6,532 bases of DNA from Gemmatimonadota bacterium (lineage in GTDB: Bacteria; Gemmatimonadota; Gemmatimonadetes; Longimicrobiales; Gaopeijiaceae): assembly GCA_003567615.1 (NCBI GenBank), contig PWZC01000438.1, forward strand, positions 1-6,532, in the 5' to 3' direction. The notes under the pieces were generated by a model. It made no database searches. It had not been told where the DNA came from and worked only from the letters and a program-made list of their open reading frames with translations. Shown here piece by piece: positions 6,060-6,532 of this stretch (its first letter is position 1; every line of letters begins with the position of its first letter). The position numbers were made by a program, and so were the translations under genes.

Positions 6060-6532
6060 TCAGTCCAGCGGACGGATCACCCCGCAGGCGATGCGCGGAC
6101 CGGCTCCGCCGATGGGCTGGGTGATGTGGTCGTCACGGTTGTCGTGGATGACGAAGGCGGCGCCGTCCTCATCGAAGATGGTGGCCCGACCCTCGGCCCC
6201 GTGGAGCGACACCAGGTGCGAGAAGAACTCCACCACGACCCGGCCGTCGTCACCCACCACGATGTTGGGCAGGTCACCGGCATCGGGGCCGTCCGGGTTC
6301 ATGAGGCCGTGGGGTCGGCCGTCGGGGTTCAGGTGACCACCCGAGGCCACGAATCCTTCCTCCGGATCCTCGCAGGTACCCACGCTGTGGATGTGGATGG
6401 CCCGGGCACCGGGCGGCAGGTCGTGCAGATCCAGGTTGATGACGACGCCGGTGGGGGTCTCGGTGACCAGGGCGGTGCCGACATCGTTCCCTTCCCGGTC
6501 GATGAACTCGGCAGTAGCCTGCTGGCCTCCCG
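6060..6532 (-). CDS. sodC: Cu/Zn superoxide dismutase (copy 2, 5' part outside window)
   Basis: The last 156 residues of a second Cu/Zn superoxide dismutase are present; the start and any signal peptide lie beyond the right edge. Numbered from the first complete codon (6530), the copper ligands are His46, His48, His66 and His129. Zinc-side ligands are His66, His74 and Asp86; the active-site Arg is Arg146, and the disulfide Cys are Cys53 and Cys149. As in copy 1, the third zinc His is Asp (Asp83). Hand alignment gives about 80 percent identity to copy 1, with the metal-binding core nearly unchanged. Differences cluster at the beginning, in the GDDGRVVVEFFSHLVS stretch and at the C-terminus. 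No internal stop or frameshift is visible, so it appears functional. A hairpin terminator follows it. By analogy it is probably exported, but the window cannot show this. Confidence 0.9.
   Translation of the reverse strand, partial: GGQQATAEFIDREGNDVGTALVTETPTGVVINLDLHDLPPGARAIHIHSVGTCEDPEEGFVASGGHLNPDGRPHGLMNPDGPDAGDLPNIVVGDDGRVVVEFFSHLVSLHGAEGRATIFDEDGAAFVIHDNRDDHITQPIGGAGPRIACGVIRPLD
6082..6122. repeat. 41-bp exact repeat in sodC copy 2
   Basis: This is the partner of 1863-1903: a direct 41-bp identity within the C-terminal coding part of the two dismutases. Recombination between the copies would delete or duplicate the two antiporters and one dismutase equivalent. Confidence 0.85.

Noticed and set aside
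4298..6124. A 608-codon open frame on the plus strand
   Set aside because: It is antisense to the first antiporter, with the same charged, low-information composition; the minus-strand protein is a clear family member.

Overview
The window is a compact, high-GC bacterial stretch with GTG starts, strongly G/C-ending codons and tightly packed genes. A lipoprotein signal peptide followed by an acidic Ala/Pro/Asp/Glu linker on one gene shows an envelope-associated protein. The style resembles Gemmatimonadota or a similar high-GC environmental lineage, but no phylogenetic marker is present and this placement is only a guess.

Layout from left to right. Bases 3-161 may hold the 3' end of an unidentified plus-strand gene. 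At 207-1085 (+) lies an alpha/beta hydrolase of the haloalkane dehalogenase-like group, with an Asp nucleophile. All other genes are on the minus strand. Read in their own direction they are: the 3' part of a Cu/Zn superoxide dismutase (6532 to 6060, cut by the window edge); a hairpin that looks like an intrinsic terminator (5997-6034); a CPA2-family cation/proton antiporter with a C-terminal TrkA-N-like domain (5866 to 4124); a second, different CPA2 antiporter with an intact TrkA-N domain (4131 to 2482); a second Cu/Zn superoxide dismutase, a predicted lipoprotein (2452 to 1841); and a DinB-like four-helix metal-site protein (1759 to 1028), whose end overlaps the hydrolase tail to tail.

The two antiporters overlap by 8 bp. 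The second antiporter's stop codon overlaps a possible upstream start of the dismutase, so these three genes very probably form one transcript. DinB follows after 81 bp that contain a strong hairpin. The two dismutases are about 80 percent identical over the shared region and bracket the antiporter pair, giving sodC - antiporter - antiporter - sodC. A plausible reading, which is inference, is an envelope stress module combining control of ions and pH at the inner membrane with removal of superoxide outside it.

The most unusual points are these. Both dismutases carry Asp where the third zinc-ligand His normally sits. The two antiporters differ in the state of their nucleotide-binding motif. 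An in-phase run of seven C at the end of the second antiporter would, on a -1 slip, lead into the dismutase frame. I found no CRISPR array, tRNA, rRNA or mobile element.
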